Assembly: GCA_039720395.1 (NCBI GenBank)
Contig: CM077831.1
Location: 10,528,333 to 10,592,332, forward strand
DNA from: Liquidambar formosana
Lineage: Eukaryota; Streptophyta; Magnoliopsida; Saxifragales; Altingiaceae
Direction: 5' to 3'
Length of the DNA: 64,000 nt
The translations under genes were made by a program, and so were the position numbers. Below are positions 46,348 through 58,749 of this stretch, piece by piece. Under the pieces are notes generated by a model. It searched no databases. It was given only the letters and a program-made list of their open reading frames with translations, and was not told where the DNA came from. The first letter of the stretch is position 1; every line of letters begins with the position of its first letter.

Positions 46348-48445
46348 GGCATGGAGATTATTCGTGATTGGAGATTAAGAAAGTTGTGGTTATCACAATG
46401 AAAGTATGATGAGCGGTGCTTGAAAATTTCAATATGAAAAATATCAAAATGGTTGCAACACCCCTAGCAGGTTACTTTAAGCCTAGTTTGAAGCAAAGTC
46501 TTTCAAATAAGAAGAAAGGAATGAGATGAAACTTATTCCTTATGCCTTTGCAGTAGGGAGTTTGATGTATGGTATGATTTGTACTAGGCCAGGTATAACA
46601 CATGGAGTATGTGTGGTTAGTAGATTCCTTGCAAATCTAGGTAAGGAGCATTGGACAATAGTGAACTGGATGCACCAATTCAGACCTGGCAGGTGATGTT
46701 GATACCATGATATCTACTTTTGGTTACTTGTTCACTTTTGCTGGGGAAGCTATTTCATGGCAATCTAGGTTGCAAAAATGTGTTGCTTTTTCCACAACAT
46801 AGTAAATAGCAGCTACGGAATCGGGCAAAGAGATGTGGATGGCGAGGTTTTTGTAGCAACTGGGGTTAAAGCAAGACAAGTATGTGATCCATTGTGATAG
46901 TCAAAGTGGTAATGACCTTAGGAAGAATGTGACATATCATGCATGGACAAGGCATATAGATGTTTACTATTATTGGATTTGAGATGTCTTGGAAAAAAAT
47001 GTTGATGAGATAAGATCATTTCACATAGATAGAAATTGTCAGACATGTACAAAAGACAAGCAAGAACTTTGTAGGGACTTGGTGGATATGGATGCTGTGA
47101 TCATTGGTACTTGGGCATGAGATCCACTAAGCCAGAGGACTCCTTATCATGGGTCTAGAGGGGAGACTGTTGGGCTTGTACACTTATTTCATCTATTTTT
47201 GGGGTCAAGCCACATGTAGAGTGGACCCACACAGATTGTCAAAGGTGTTGGGTTTTGGCGTTGTCGTAAAGGTATATATGAGATTAATGTTAAGCTTATA
47301 AAATATATATGGTGACTGTTAAAAGAGGGCTTAGTATTGGGTGTGCTCTATATACAACAAGAAGGGTTTCTTGGGTTAAAGAAGGCACAGGAGGTTATTT
47401 TTCTCTATTCTTCCATCTACAAAAGGAGCTTTGCACTTGGATTGGGACTCAAGCTGGGATATGTCCAATACAATTTTAGGAGATGTTTTTCCTCACCTTT
47501 GTAAGTTGGAAGAAGTTGGGAAGTTTCTTATTTTGATGTATATGTATGTGTCATTTTTCTTGTAAAACCTCAAATTCTTACTTGAGTTGACCTCTAGTAC
47601 TCATTCATTGTTGATTTTTGGATTTCTTGGTGGTGCCCGATGATTTTTCCCTTCTTTGGATGGGTCTTCCATGTAAATTGATCTTGTTGTAGTCTTATAC
47701 TGTAAGGAATTGATGTAGAAAACTACGTAGCGGAATACATTGAATAACAAAAATTTTGGTTCAATTCTTTATAGCCCTGAATCTAATTGCGGTTCATTAC
47801 AAAACAAAAAACCCTAATTACATGAAGAGGGTGATGACTTACATGAGGTCCTTAAGTTGAAGATTGTTGGTTGATTGTTGAGTATCACAAGTGTCTTGCA
47901 TCCACAGTAGCCACACCAAGCAAAATCCTTCAAGTTGCTCTTATTTTACTCCTTAGGGTTTGCTAGAAGGAGAAGACAAAAGAGTGAGAGAGAGAGAGAG
48001 AGAGAGCACTAGGGCGGGCCAATGGGAGTGTGGTTATGAGTATTATGTGATCTTAATACACACGCTAGTGTGTATTTTATTGACACATACAAGGGGCCCG
48101 ACCATGGGAGGAATCCCATTCCTAATAGAATTTGTACAAGTTATAATAATTGCACAATAACCCCTCCAAACTTCATCTTATGTAAGTATGGCCCAATCAA
48201 CAAATTCTTATTACACTCGTATCCTTTCTCTCACAACTTAAACTCCCACTTTGTTTATGGGTGTGTGATCCATTGGGTTTACATCATCTAGTAGTAGGTA
48301 GTAGCCCTATAACTGTCCAATTGAACACTTTCTATTAAGGGTCTAATTGAAACTCTTTCCAATTCCCTAATTGATATCTTATATCAATTAGAGCTTTTAT
48401 TAATCATCATGAGTAACATCTAGTAATAGCTCATGATGTAGTCTT

Positions 48446-48579
48446 TGTTAGGATATTCTTGTATATATATTGTATTTTAGGGGTGTTTTGGGTATTTCTC
48501 TTGTATAGGTTTCCTAAGTATATATACTCTGTATTATACTGATTTATCTAATAAGAAATATTCCTTTTTGCAAAACTCT
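48446..48579 (+). repeat. Element G 5' LTR
   Basis: TGTTAGGATATTCTTG to ...GCAAAACTCT, with a TATATATAC box. It contains the start site region for the element. Confidence 0.9.
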
Positions 48580-49194
48580 TATGGTATTAGAGCCATAAGG
48601 GACGTATCTCTCTTGGCAGTGGCCCCTTTGTCTCTCTCTTCTCGCACTTGTGCATCTTCTCTTTGCAGCGGGGCCATCGTCTCTTTGTTTTGATTGTCGA
48701 AGCATTCAGCAGACCCATTCACACACCCAATCGCAAGTCAGAACACCTCTACACACCCAATCGCATGTCACAAACCCATTCGCACACCCAATCGCAAGTC
48801 GCAGACCCATCCGCACACCTAATCGCAAGTCGTAGCATCTCTTTCTCTCTCAAAGCTATTGTTGTCTCTATCGCAAGCTTCTTTTCTTTTATCGCATCAC
48901 AAAATCAGCCTTAGTACACCCCATCGCGAGCTCCATCTTTGTCGATATCAGCAATAGCCTCCTTGCACAGTCATATCTCTTGAAGCAAGCTCTGCATCTT
49001 CTCTCTCTCTCCCTATTGCAAGCCTTAGACTCCTTTGCACAGTCGTGAAACATTTCTCGGCTGTCGCTCTCTATTGCATGCTGTACCTTAGTGGTGTACC
49101 TCAGTTGTGGTTCATAGGATTTGCTATTTGCATTTTTTTTTTTAAATTTATTATTGACCAATCAGGTGTTTGTTGAACTCTCCCTTATTTCACT

Positions 49195-49990
49195 ATGACA
49201 ACCAATAATTCAGATTCTCTTCAGGCCATTAGTGTCAAATTGACAGGTGATAACTACACCTATTGGGCTTATGTTATGAAGAATTTTTTAATGGGCAAGA
49301 ATATGTGGGGTTATGTGACTAGCACTGTTAAGAAACCTAGTGATGCCAAAATTGAAAAATTTGAAGAGTTACTTTCAGTTTGGGAAATGAACAATGCTAA
49401 GATTATTACTTAGATAAATAATTTAGTTGAACAATCTATTGGGATGCAATTGGCTAAGTTTTCTACCGCCAATGAAATTTGGGATTATTTATCCAGGGTC
49501 TATGTTCAATCCAATTTTGCAAAGAGATCAATTAGAACATGACATAAGGGAAACTCCTCAAGGTAATCGAAGTATTCAGGAGTTTTATGTTGTTATGATT
49601 GGTTTTTGGGATCAACTGGCTCTTACAAAACCCAAGGAATTGAGTGTGAATGCTGTGTATTGTACCTATAGGGAGGAGCAGTGCCTCGTTTAGTTTTTGA
49701 TGGCCCTTCGGGATGAGTTTGAGGGGCTTCGTGGCACTATACTTCATCGTATTCCTTTCCCCTCAATTGATTAAGTGGTTAACGAGTTGTTAGCCGAGGA
49801 AATTCATTTCAAGTCCAAGAAGGGGTTGCTTCCTTTGCGTATTCCCTCAGTGTTTGCCGTTCCTTCCAAGCCTCATACTAGTACATAGAAAGTGGTCCCT
49901 GGAAGCCTCAAATAGCCATGGATGAATGTAGCTTCTGTCATCAGAAGGGTCATTGGAAGGCTCAGTGTCCTAAACTATTGGGTCAACAGT
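49195..49990 (+). pseudogene. Element G gag
   Basis: ATG at 49195: MTTNNSDSLQAISVKLTGDN and YWAYVMKNFLMGKNMWGY, the gag N-terminus of copia elements. Stops at 49411 and 49691 break the frame. The CCHC knuckle CSFCHQKGHWKAQC is at about 49927-49968. Confidence 0.88.
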
Positions 49991-50199
49991 TTTGGCTCTT
50001 CTTAACTGCTTTCTCATTCCTATCAGCCTTGGAAGAAAAGTGGTGCTTAGCATACAGCTGCTATGCCCCCTCTACTGATGGTCAACCAGATCCTTCCTTG
50101 GCCATTATAGCAGAACATTTGCGGAAACTTTTTAGTTCTTCTCAGCCTAATGCTCTCTTTGTCACACCTTTCGTAGGTTTGTCCTCACCTCCTTTAGGT

Positions 50200-50430
50200 A
50201 TATCTCGGTTTACATGGGTATTTGATTTAGGTGCTACACATCAAATGACTCATGATCCTTCTTTATTTGTTTATTCTTCATTTCCTCCTTCTTCAGTAAC
50301 TGTTATGACTGCTAATGGTACTTCTATGCCTTTAGCAGGTGTTGGGTCCATTTTGACATCCTACTTCTCTTTACCTAATGTTTATTGTATTCTTCAGTTG
50401 TTTTTGAATTTAATTTCCATTAGTCAACTT
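50200..50430 (+). pseudogene. Element G protease
   Basis: WVFDLGATHQMTHDPSLF has the protease site with DLG in place of DSG (a TCA-to-TTA type change), followed by VTVMTANGTSMPLAGVGSI. The lost Ser would be expected to impair catalysis. Confidence 0.85.
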
Positions 50431-50599
50431 TGATAGTGGCTACATTGTTCACTTTTCTTCCATTGGTTGTATTGTGCAAGATCATCACTCCAAACAGCTG
50501 ATTGGGACCGGTTGTAAGGTGGGAGGGCTGTTTATGCTAGAAGAGTTGCATATTCCTACCTTGGCTGCTTCTACAGTAGATTTTCTTCTTTTCGTTTAA

Positions 50600-51760
50600 A
50601 TTCTAAATCTTCCAGTTTTTATTTGTGGCATTCTCACCTTGGACATGTTTCTGGTTCCCGTTTGAAGTATTTAGTTTCTACTAGTGTTTTAGGGGATTTG
50701 CAGAGTCATGACATTTTTTATTGCAATGGTTGTAAACTTGCCAAATTTACTACCTTACTTTTTAATACAAGTACAACTATTTCTCTTGCACCTTTTGATC
50801 TTGTTCATTTTGATGTGTGGGGACTTGCCCTTGTGACCACTAAAGGTGGATCTCGGTATTATGTTTCTTTTATTGATGATTATAATAGGTATTGCTGGGT
50901 TTATCTTATGAAGCATCGATCTAATTTTCTCTCTATCTTTGCTGCTTTTCGTGCTATGATTCGTACTCAATACTTTGTTATCATTAAATGCTTTCATTGT
51001 GATTTGGGTGGGGAATATCGAGACACTGATTTTCTTAACATGCTAAACTTTGATGGCACCCTTCAGCAGTCCTCCTCTACTGATACTTTTGAACAAAATG
51101 GTGTTACCGAGCGTAAGCATAGGCATATTATGGGGACTGCCCGTTTATTGTTACTTTTTGCATCGGTGCCAAGCTCCTTTTGGAGGGAAGCTCTTTTTAT
51201 TGCTGTGCATCTTATCAACTGCATCCTTTCTATTGTTACATCTAGCATCTCTCCTTTTACATGACTGCATGCTAAGTCTCCTGATTATTATGCATTACGT
51301 GTGTTTAGATGCACTTGTTTTGTTCTCTTACCCAAGGTTGCACGCACTAAGCTATTTGCCTGATCAGTGATATGTTTGCTTCTAGGTTATGGTGCTGGTC
51401 AAAAAGGCTATCGTTGTTATGATCTTATTGCCAAAAAATTGTATGTCTCTCATCATGTAGTATATCTTGAGCATATTCCTTTCTTTTCTATTCCTTCTGC
51501 TACCAATGTGGTTTCTCAATTTGACCTTATTTATCTTAATCCCTTTTCGGCTAATGTTCCTTTTGATTATTGTATCAGTGATTTAGTTCCCTCTGATCTT
51601 CCTTCTATGTCTTCTTTGTTTGGTTGTCGTCCTCCTATTATTCATACATATTGTCGTAGGAACAAGGCTTCTTCACTTGTAGATTCTGCTCTTCCCACTC
51701 TCCCAGCCGAGACCTCTTCAACTTCTGGTAATGTGGATTCTTCTGTCTCTTGCTATCCTT
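50600..51760 (+). pseudogene. Element G integrase
   Basis: WHSHLGHVS ... CNGCKLAK is the HHCC zinc motif. VHFDVWGL and HCDLGGEY carry the two Asp and EQNGVTERKHRHIMGTARLL the Glu. GYGAGQKGYRCYD lies at the C-terminal side. Stops near 51262 and 51365 separate the parts. Confidence 0.88.
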
Positions 51761-51900
51761 AGCGAATTCGTTAGTGTCCTGATCGTTTTGGTTTTTCTAA
51801 TACTTGTTATTCGTCTGACTTTTGTTCTTTCTCATCTTCTCTTCATTCTCTTTCTGAGCCCACCTCCTATAAGGAGGCTATTCTTGGCCCTCTTTGGCTA

Positions 51901-52860
51901 TAGGCTATGAATGAAGAGCTTTTTGCTTTGCATACGACCAACACATGGGATCTTATTGCCTTACCTTTAGGCAAACGTGCCATTGGCTGTAGATGGGTTT
52001 ATAAGATCAAAACCAAGGCTGACAGTTCTATTGAGCGATACAAAGCTTGTTTGGTTGCTAAGGGTTATACACAGGAAGATGGTATTGATTATGAAGAAAC
52101 CTTTGCTCCTGTTGCCAAGATGACCACAGTTCGCACCTTAATTGCAGTAGCTGCTGTTCGCAAATGGCCTCTTTATCAAATGGATGTTAAAAATGCCTTC
52201 TTGCATGGTGATTTGTTTGAAGAAGTTTATATAGTTCCTCCTTTTGGTCTTTCACATTCTCTCGGTTAAGTTTGCAAACTTCGCAAAGCTCTTTATGGTT
52301 TGAAGTAGGCTCGGGCTTGGTTTGCTAAGTTTTCTACCGTAATTTGTGATTTGGGTTTCCGCTACAATGCTCATGATTCTGCTTTGTTTTTTCGCTCGAC
52401 CTTTGCAAGGCACATAATTCTTTTACTGTATGTTGATGATATGATAATCTCTGGTGATGATATTGTTGGGATTTCTCTTCTCAAAACTCAGCTTTAGCAT
52501 CATTTTGAGATGAAGGATTTGGATTTGCTTTGCTACTTCCTTGGGATTGAGGTTACTTCAACTCCCCAAGGGTATCTTCTTTCCCAATTCAAGTATGCTG
52601 CTGATGTTATACAACGTGCTAATTTTTCTGACTCTCAGACTGTTGATACTCCTATTGAGCTTAATGTCCGTTACACATCTACTAATGGTGTTGCCTTGGA
52701 AGATCCTCATTTGTATCGTGTGCTTGTTGGTAGTCTAGTCTATCTCACAGTCACTCGTCCTGATATTGCTTATGCAGTGTATATTGTTAGCCAATTTGTT
52801 TCTACTCCGACTATGGTTCATTGGCTGCCCTTCTTCGTATTCTGTGATATCTTCGACGTT
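51901..52860 (+). pseudogene. Element G reverse transcriptase
   Basis: [59 protein letters not shown]. Stops occur at 52267 and 52306. The YVDD box is intact at about 52430-52441. Then FEMKDLDLLCYFLGIEVT and RPDIAYAVYIVSQFV. Confidence 0.9.
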
Positions 52861-53370
52861 CTTTGCATCAGAGTTTGTTATTTTCCTCCACTTCTTCTCT
52901 TGAACTTCACGCCTTTTCTGATGTTGATTGGGATGGTGATGCTATGGACCGTAGATTTACCATTGGCTACTGTGTTTTTCTGGGTGATTCTCTCAATTCT
53001 TGGCGGAGTAAAGAAGCAGACTGTTGTTGCTCACTCCTCCGTTGAGGCCGAGTACCGCGCTATGGCTACTACTGCTGTTGATCTTGTTTGGTTGTGCTGG
53101 TTGCTTACTAATCTGGCGGTTTCTTCCTTGTCCCCTATTCCTATGTACTGTGACAATCAGAGTGCTATTCAGATTGCCTATAACTCTGTTTTTCATTAAC
53201 GCACTAAACACATTGAGATTGATTGTCATTTTGTGCGTCATCATTTTCAGCAGGGCACTCTCTCTCTCTACCTTTTGTTCCATCTACTATGCAATTGGCG
53301 GATTTCTTTACCAAGTCCCACACTATTTCGTGCTTCCGTTTTTTTACTTAGCAAACTCTCGATGTTTACT
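52860..53370 (+). pseudogene. Element G RNase H
   Basis: DWDGDAMDRRFTIGYCVFLGD in one frame, then a shift near 53010 into VVAHSSVEAEYRAMATTAVD and YCDNQSAIQIAYNSVFH, then TKHIEIDCHFVRHHF after a stop. Catalytic Asp/Glu positions are recognisable. Confidence 0.88.
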
Positions 53371-53404
53371 CTAATCACATCATGAGTTTGAGAGGGGGGG
53401 GGGG

Positions 53405-53418
53405 TGTTAGGATATTCT

Positions 53419-53456
<38 letters not shown>

Positions 53457-53561
53457 TTTAGGGGTGTTTTGGGTATTTCTCTTGTATAGGGTTTCCTAGG
53501 TATATATACTTTGTATTATACTGATTTATCTAATAAGAAATATTCTCTTTTGCAAAACTCT
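53405..53561 (+). repeat. Element G 3' LTR
   Basis: TGTTAGGATATTCTTG to ...GCAAAACTCT, with (AT)n at about 53421-53450 expanded relative to the 5' LTR. Confidence 0.9.
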
Positions 53562-54918
53562 GAGTCCTAAATGAAGATAAATTTAAGAACCTTTCATTTA
53601 TAGTTAAGGTACAAGTACATCCTTCCATCAATATAATGTCTGATTAAACTAATAAGGCATGAAAGTCTATCAAGTCCCTAGTTTAATACTTTATGAATAT
53701 TCACAAATATTAGCTCAAGTATATGCACTATGAAAACTCTTTTTCCATACTCATCCTGTTATGGCCATAGACTTACATGAGTTATATAGTGAATGTCAAT
53801 TGAGACATTTTCTTCCTTTTTACTGAGTAATAGATTCCTTGTCTATCACACATATGCCTCCATACATGTAGCAATAGAGCCAATGAACACCTTTGTAAGT
53901 TCTTTGTGGGATATACAGTTAGTGCTATCAAACTTCTAAAGCCGCATGCACAAGACAACCATGGTGTCTCAGGTCTAAAGATTACTTATACCGCTGCAAG
54001 CCTGCAACTATAAGATATTGATTAATAGACAAGTAAAACTCCATTCACTATTCTCAAAGTAAGATGGTCGTAATTAGTGTACTTGTTCCTTTAACAAGCA
54101 CCCACATGTTTTGTCTTATTGTTTCCATACAAATAGGTTGAGACTAGCTATGCTCCTAAAGAGTCAACATAACATGTGCTGGTCCTATGGTTCACCATTG
54201 TCTATCACAATGAACCTTCAACTAGGAATAGTTTAGGAGTGTAGTACACAGATATGGTCTCTCCATCACAACACTTTGTGATATCTTATTCTCAACTCTA
54301 ACTTCATAGACATATCATGTAAATATAAAATAACACAATAAAAATGATAGAATAAAGCCCTTTATTAAATAATAAAATCAATTAACAATTAATGAAATCT
54401 ATTGATTGTTCATTATCCCTAAAGTATCATCTTTATGATTGGCTATAGGGCATACAACTAACACATAGTGCTTGAGATTGTTCTTGTGGTTTAGTTGTTT
54501 GGGAGCTACCTAGGGCTTTCATAGAGGGGAAGGTCTTGCTGCCAACAAGCTTTATTATGGAGAAAGAATTTATTAAGAATAAGAAAGGAATATAAAGGCC
54601 GCAAGAGGGGCAAAGGAGAATGAGATCTCCTAATAAACAACAATTAAAGCAACAAAGGTGTATATATAAACTGTGACAGCTTGAAATGGGTAAATTGTAG
54701 GTTCCACCTATACAAACCATAGGTCTTAATGGAATTGGAGCATGAGTAATGGGAAACGATTGGTTGTTGTTGCATCATGCTTTCTTGGTCTTTTTAATCT
54801 ATCTTGCAAATTTTCTTCAATTTACTTTCTATTTATTAATTTTATGGCACATATTTTACCAATTGGTTTGCTTATCCTGCTGTTTGTTTGACTGGGGCTT
54901 CATTATTTACTTTTGAAG

Positions 54919-54962
54919 GTAAAGTCACAGCCAGCCGTAGACAAACACAGACATTTGGTGTG
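54919..54962 (+). CDS. AAE19: AAE19-like 44-bp micro-exon
   Basis: Fourteen codons plus two bases: VKSQPAVDKHRHLV and TG, acceptor TTGAAG at 54918, donor TG|GTAATG. It is too short for ORF detection. It was placed because it links ...TSGE of the preceding exon to |G-TGT-GGA of the next, restoring the expected W-C-G-S turn of the propeller with correct phase (2 bases + 1 base). Confidence 0.8.
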
Positions 54963-55640
54963 GTAATGTTTCTGCTATAAAGAACTAATCATTCTTTTAG
55001 TGATGAATTGATAAGATGATAAGGATGAATCTTTTTTCCTTTGCTCTTTTATATACAAATGCATGGTATTGTTTTCACGACTATGTGTCACTATATGAGT
55101 CAGACGTGGATAACTGACCTTTTCATGTTGACATTTTAGATTTCCATTTCAACCTGCATGTTTTTGGAATACATATGTATTTATTAACTTGGACAATTGG
55201 GCTTTTGCACACTTGTACTTTTGGGTTGTATTTGATACTCATCTTTAGTGTGCTTGCAAGTTAAAACATAACAGCGACTTCTTTTTCTTTATGAACATTC
55301 TCTCGTTTACTTTTTGACAGTGGTAGTTTGTTACAATCTATAAGATGAAGCCCTTACATTTCATGAAATTTAACACCATGGGAGCTGATTGTGTCCCCAA
55401 AAGTAACAATGGTTACTAAGAATTTTTTTCCCTATCTCACACAAATCTTCTCTTAAACAAAATTTAGAAATCTCTTACAAGCATTGCATATGACCTCTTT
55501 ACTTTTTCTTGGAAGCAAATAGTATATATTGAAGGGAGAAGATAAGTACAAGTAGAAGGATAAGTCATCCTTACACAATGAACAGAGTGAGTAGATGCAA
55601 AAGAAAGAATAACATTAAAGAAGGAAAGACACGAGACCAA
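54963..55640. other. Intron 7, left part
   Basis: No element or coding sequence recognised. Confidence 0.6.
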
Positions 55641-57000
55641 AAAAGAAAGAAGCCTTCAAGGAGGATAAAAATGTCCATTGAAAGTCTGAAGATTGAAGTC
55701 TACCCTTCTTGGTAGAGAATCTACTTCTTCATTAGCTGATATGCCCACTGACCTTAGGCTCCACACTAAGAGAGCTCTCTAAGTCTAAAATCACACCATT
55801 ATTGTTGGTGTTTCCTCAAAAAGTTTAAAGTGTGAAGTCTCCTCATTTTGCTAGAGAATCCAGTTCTTCATTAGCTGATATGGCATCATACCTTAGATTC
55901 CAGAGAGCTTGCTAAGTCCAAAATCTGTCTAGTAATGTGGGCAAAATGTCAAGACGCTAAGCAATGCTTCCTCATCCACTCAATAACTAACAAATTGTCA
56001 TGCTCAACTTGAGAGAAAGAGAGACCTAATCTCTTTGCCTCCCTCAGCCCTTATGAGGATCCAGCAGCTTCACTTTTGAAAAAGTATCTATTCCAGCACG
56101 CAAGGAGAAATAAAAAAACCATGCCACCAAGATGGTCTTGAGGACCCCTCCAATACCCAGCTGGCCTGCGTTATCAAGTGAGCACCAATCAAACATAAGA
56201 TTAACTGGGCTCCACTTTGGTCGTAGAACAAGGGAAGATCTTGTTGATGAGAAACTTAAAACCCAATCCCTGAGGACATAATCCTGATGAAACCTTCAAA
56301 TTTTTTGAAACCAATTCCTAAAGGGAGGCTATAAAAACAACTCTCCCACTATATCCAGCAAGGAATGTTGTGCCTTGAAAAATTTGTCGCTCCTTTTTAA
56401 CCAAGGAACCCAGTAAATTGGCAATGTTGGCCTAGCCTACAGGGTTTGCAAGGCTAGGGTTAGCATCATTCTGGTTACGACTGCTTAAACCATGGTGCTT
56501 GGCTATTACACTGCCCTTTAAAGATTTGTGGGCACCTGTCCCTGATGCTAGTTGGTTTTAGGTGAAATGGTTAGCACTTGGTCCTATAGACAAAAAAGTG
56601 AATGACCATAAAACCCAACATCTTTCCCTTCTTCTGACCCTTCCAAAAGAGATAAGTAACAAGGAAGCTGGATCTGCTGTAGTAATCCAACTCCAGTCCA
56701 CCAAATAGAACAACCTTTGCCACATAAGATAGGTTACAGGACATTGAAGAAACAAATTGTTGATCGAGCATTTTAGAGATACTACTACACATCATATAAA
56801 TTCTTGGCTAATGCTCTATTTGGTCTCCTACTTTGGAGAGTCTTATTTGTACTAACTTTTCTACAAACCATTGATTAGACAAAAGCCTTAACCTTTTAGT
56901 GAGCTTTAGATTTCCAACTCATATTAGTTGGGATAGAGGGAGGAAGATCATTAGGCTTAGGGAAGGACCAAAAAAAAAAAAAAAGGGCTTAGAGAAGAAA
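55640..57000 (-). pseudogene. LINE fragment: zinc-binding RT tail and RNase H-like domain
   Basis: Minus strand. LFLQCPVTYLMWQRLFYLV with WSWITTADPASLL (56600-56760) is the zf-RVT region after a plant L1 reverse transcriptase. Further along, RPKWSPVNLMFDW then LGIGGVLKTILVAWF, LREAKRLGLSFSQVEHDNLL and SANEELDSLAKWGD (about 55700-56260) form an RVT_3-type RNase H-like domain. Many stops. Reverse transcriptase and endonuclease parts are absent. Confidence 0.75.
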
Positions 57001-57527
57001 ATGTGATTGCTCTTTAAGCTTCAGGACCTCCCATCAAGAGATAAAGGGGAAAGATAGATATCGTTAAGAACAAGAAGGAAGGAAGCCAAGTCATCAATTT
57101 CCCCATCATTTAAATTCCTATAGAAATTGAACTTACAAATAATCGGGTGCTTGGAGATAGAGATGCCTTAAGAGCGAGAAAGCCTAAAGAGAGGTGGGAA
57201 AGACCTCCTAAGAGTTATGATTACCTCACTGAAAATCAGCAGAGAAACAAATTCGAGATTGCCACCAACAATCCTAATTTGTCCTATTACTTAAGTGGAT
57301 AGCAGAAAATATTATTTAAAAAATTTTATTGCCTGGGGTGCGTCTTGCTGCATCATGTCCAACATAGTGTGCAACATCAACATAGCTTCACTTTTGAAGC
57401 ATCCGTGCTTTGTAGCCTAGAATTCACTAAATCTTGATGATACTAGAAATCTAAATAATTAGTAGAAATAAAAGGAAGTGTATAGAGTTCTTATCACACA
57501 TTTCCAACCCTTAATCTTCTTTTTTAA

Positions 57528-57651
57528 TGTTGGGAAGTCCCACATCCTACATTGATTTAATATCGAATTTAACATGTCTTCATATACCTGTTTGGGCTTT
57601 CCATTTAACAGCTTAGGCTCTTAGGTTGGAAACTTAACATGGTTTCAAAGC
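57528..57651 (+). mobile_element. TRIM LTR with adjoining primer site
   Basis: TGTTGGGAAGTCCCACATC to GGTTGGAAACTTAACA (57528-57639), then TGGTTTCAAAGC, a two-mismatch variant of the initiator tRNA-Met site. It belongs to the family of 31097-31401. No second LTR is nearby. Confidence 0.8.
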
Positions 57652-58365
57652 TTTGGTTTGCAGGAGGTTTTGGGTTCAAGTCTTATTACCTCCATTTGTT
57701 ATTTCCCCATTAGTTTGTTTGTTTGTCTTTTGGTTGTGTGTTTATTACCTTCATTTGTTTATTTCATTTCAACATTCCATTTGTTTATTTCATTTCAGCA
57801 TTCCATTTGTTTATTTTTGTCTTCTCTTTTGTTGTTTATTGAAGGCTTGTTATCTGAATGCATTTCCCCTTGATTAATTTTTTCTCCATCTTTTTGAAAT
57901 GATTAAGTCATATTCTGCTACAACACCAAAAAAGGGGGAAAAAAAAACAATAAAAAAAATCCAAAAAAGACTGAAGGAATAGGTTGTACAATGCTTGCCA
58001 TTTCTTTGGCCATGCTTTCCCAGGAGAATGTGGGATCACTCATTGGATTAATAATCACAACTTCACCACCACTACCACCCCCAGCATTGACAACATGTTG
58101 ATACCAACTCTTGCATCACTACAATTGGCTCATACTTTTTATTTTTCACTGCTACTACCACCACTGTTGTGTTACCAGATTCCCTGTCACAGCCTTACAC
58201 CTCCACCTTTGACTTGTCAACATAATAGGATGCCCAAGGACTCTAATTATTGATTTCTTCTTCTTTTTTTTTTTTTTTTTTAGTCATAATTATCTCTTTG
58301 ATGATAAGATTTTCAGGAACTACAATTATCTCCTAAAAAAGATCTTTATGACAAAATATATGCAG
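57652..58365. other. Intron 7, right part
   Basis: Repeats of CATTTGTTTATTTCATTTC at 57755-57815 and a T tract before the exon acceptor. The open frames are low complexity. Confidence 0.55.
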
Positions 58366-58474
58366 GTGTGGATCCTATGACCATAACCTATATGCGCTTG
58401 ATTATAAGAACCATTGCTGTATTTATAAACTTCCATGTGGCGGGAGTATATACGGATCACCTGTAATTGATGAG
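58366..58474 (+). CDS. AAE19: AAE19-like exon: propeller blade
   Basis: 109 bp: one base completing the split Trp codon, then 36 codons. Acceptor ATATGCAG at 58365, donor GAG|GTGTGT. It reads [16 protein letters not shown] then ...[27 protein letters not shown] is a textbook PQQ-like propeller strand pair, and [11 protein letters not shown] is the turn into the next blade. Confidence 0.88.
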
Positions 58475-58718
58475 GTGTGTTTTGGTAACCCATTAAAATT
58501 AAAAATGCTAATTTTGTTTCTCTATAGTAGACATTTATGGATAATCGTACCTTGCTTTATCTGCAAAGAGTTAAATTCTTGTTTGGATTGTCTTCATTTG
58601 TTTATTTATTTATTTTTTTGTTGAGATTTTGGAATGGTTAAAAATAGACTTTTATTTTGAGTTATGTATATTTTGGTATTTGCTCCTAACTCCTAGAATG
58701 AGATATCATTCATCATTT

Positions 58719-58749
<31 letters not shown>

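Larger units (their letters stand above)
45192..47120 (+). pseudogene. Element F pol remnant (RT and RNase H)
   Basis: EQLDVKTTFLRGDLKEEIYM (about 45298-45360) is the RT core. An insert with a duplicated unit follows. LQGFEVKDKEHMVCKLKKSL and WYKKFESLMVNH resume at 46020. The catalytic box reads YVDC instead of YVDD (about 46223-46234). A 30-bp A run at 46315-46344 interrupts the IKDLG segment. RNase H pieces at 46690-47010 read AISWQSRLQKCVAF, YVIHCDSQSGND and TRHIDVYYYWI. Stops throughout. Confidence 0.85.
44663..47525 (+). mobile_element. Element F: degenerate Tork/Tnt1-like copia
   Basis: Related LTRs at about 44663-45094 (TGTTGCTCTTATCAACTTATTTC) and 47168-47522 (TGTTGGGCTTGTACACTTATTTC). 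Purine tract AGAGGGGAGAC lies before the right one. The pol remnant between them is of the KLKKSLYG / SWQSRLQKCVAFST type found in Tnt1/Tork elements. Gag, protease and integrase are missing. No target duplication identified. Confidence 0.78.
48446..53561 (+). mobile_element. Element G: Ty1/copia retrotransposon, plus strand
   Basis: 5' LTR 48446-48579 and 3' LTR 53405-53561, nearly identical except for a longer (AT)n in the right one. Primer site TGGTATTAGAGCC at 48583. Gag, protease, integrase, RT, RNase H in copia order. G-rich polypurine tract (53389-53404). About ten stops or shifts in the polyprotein. Different family from A-D and F. A 5-6 bp target duplication is doubtful (AGTCTT left, AGTCCT right). 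Confidence 0.92.
47714..54463 (-). mobile_element. Probable solo LTR (minus) hosting element G
   Basis: Read on the minus strand the right end starts TGTTAGTTGTATGCCC then ATAATGAAC...AATAAAGGGCTTTATTC, a look typical of long copia LTRs. The left end is TGTAGAAAACTACGTAGCGG. Removing element G leaves about 1.6 kb without coding sequence. No target duplication was found, so borders are tentative. Confidence 0.4.
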
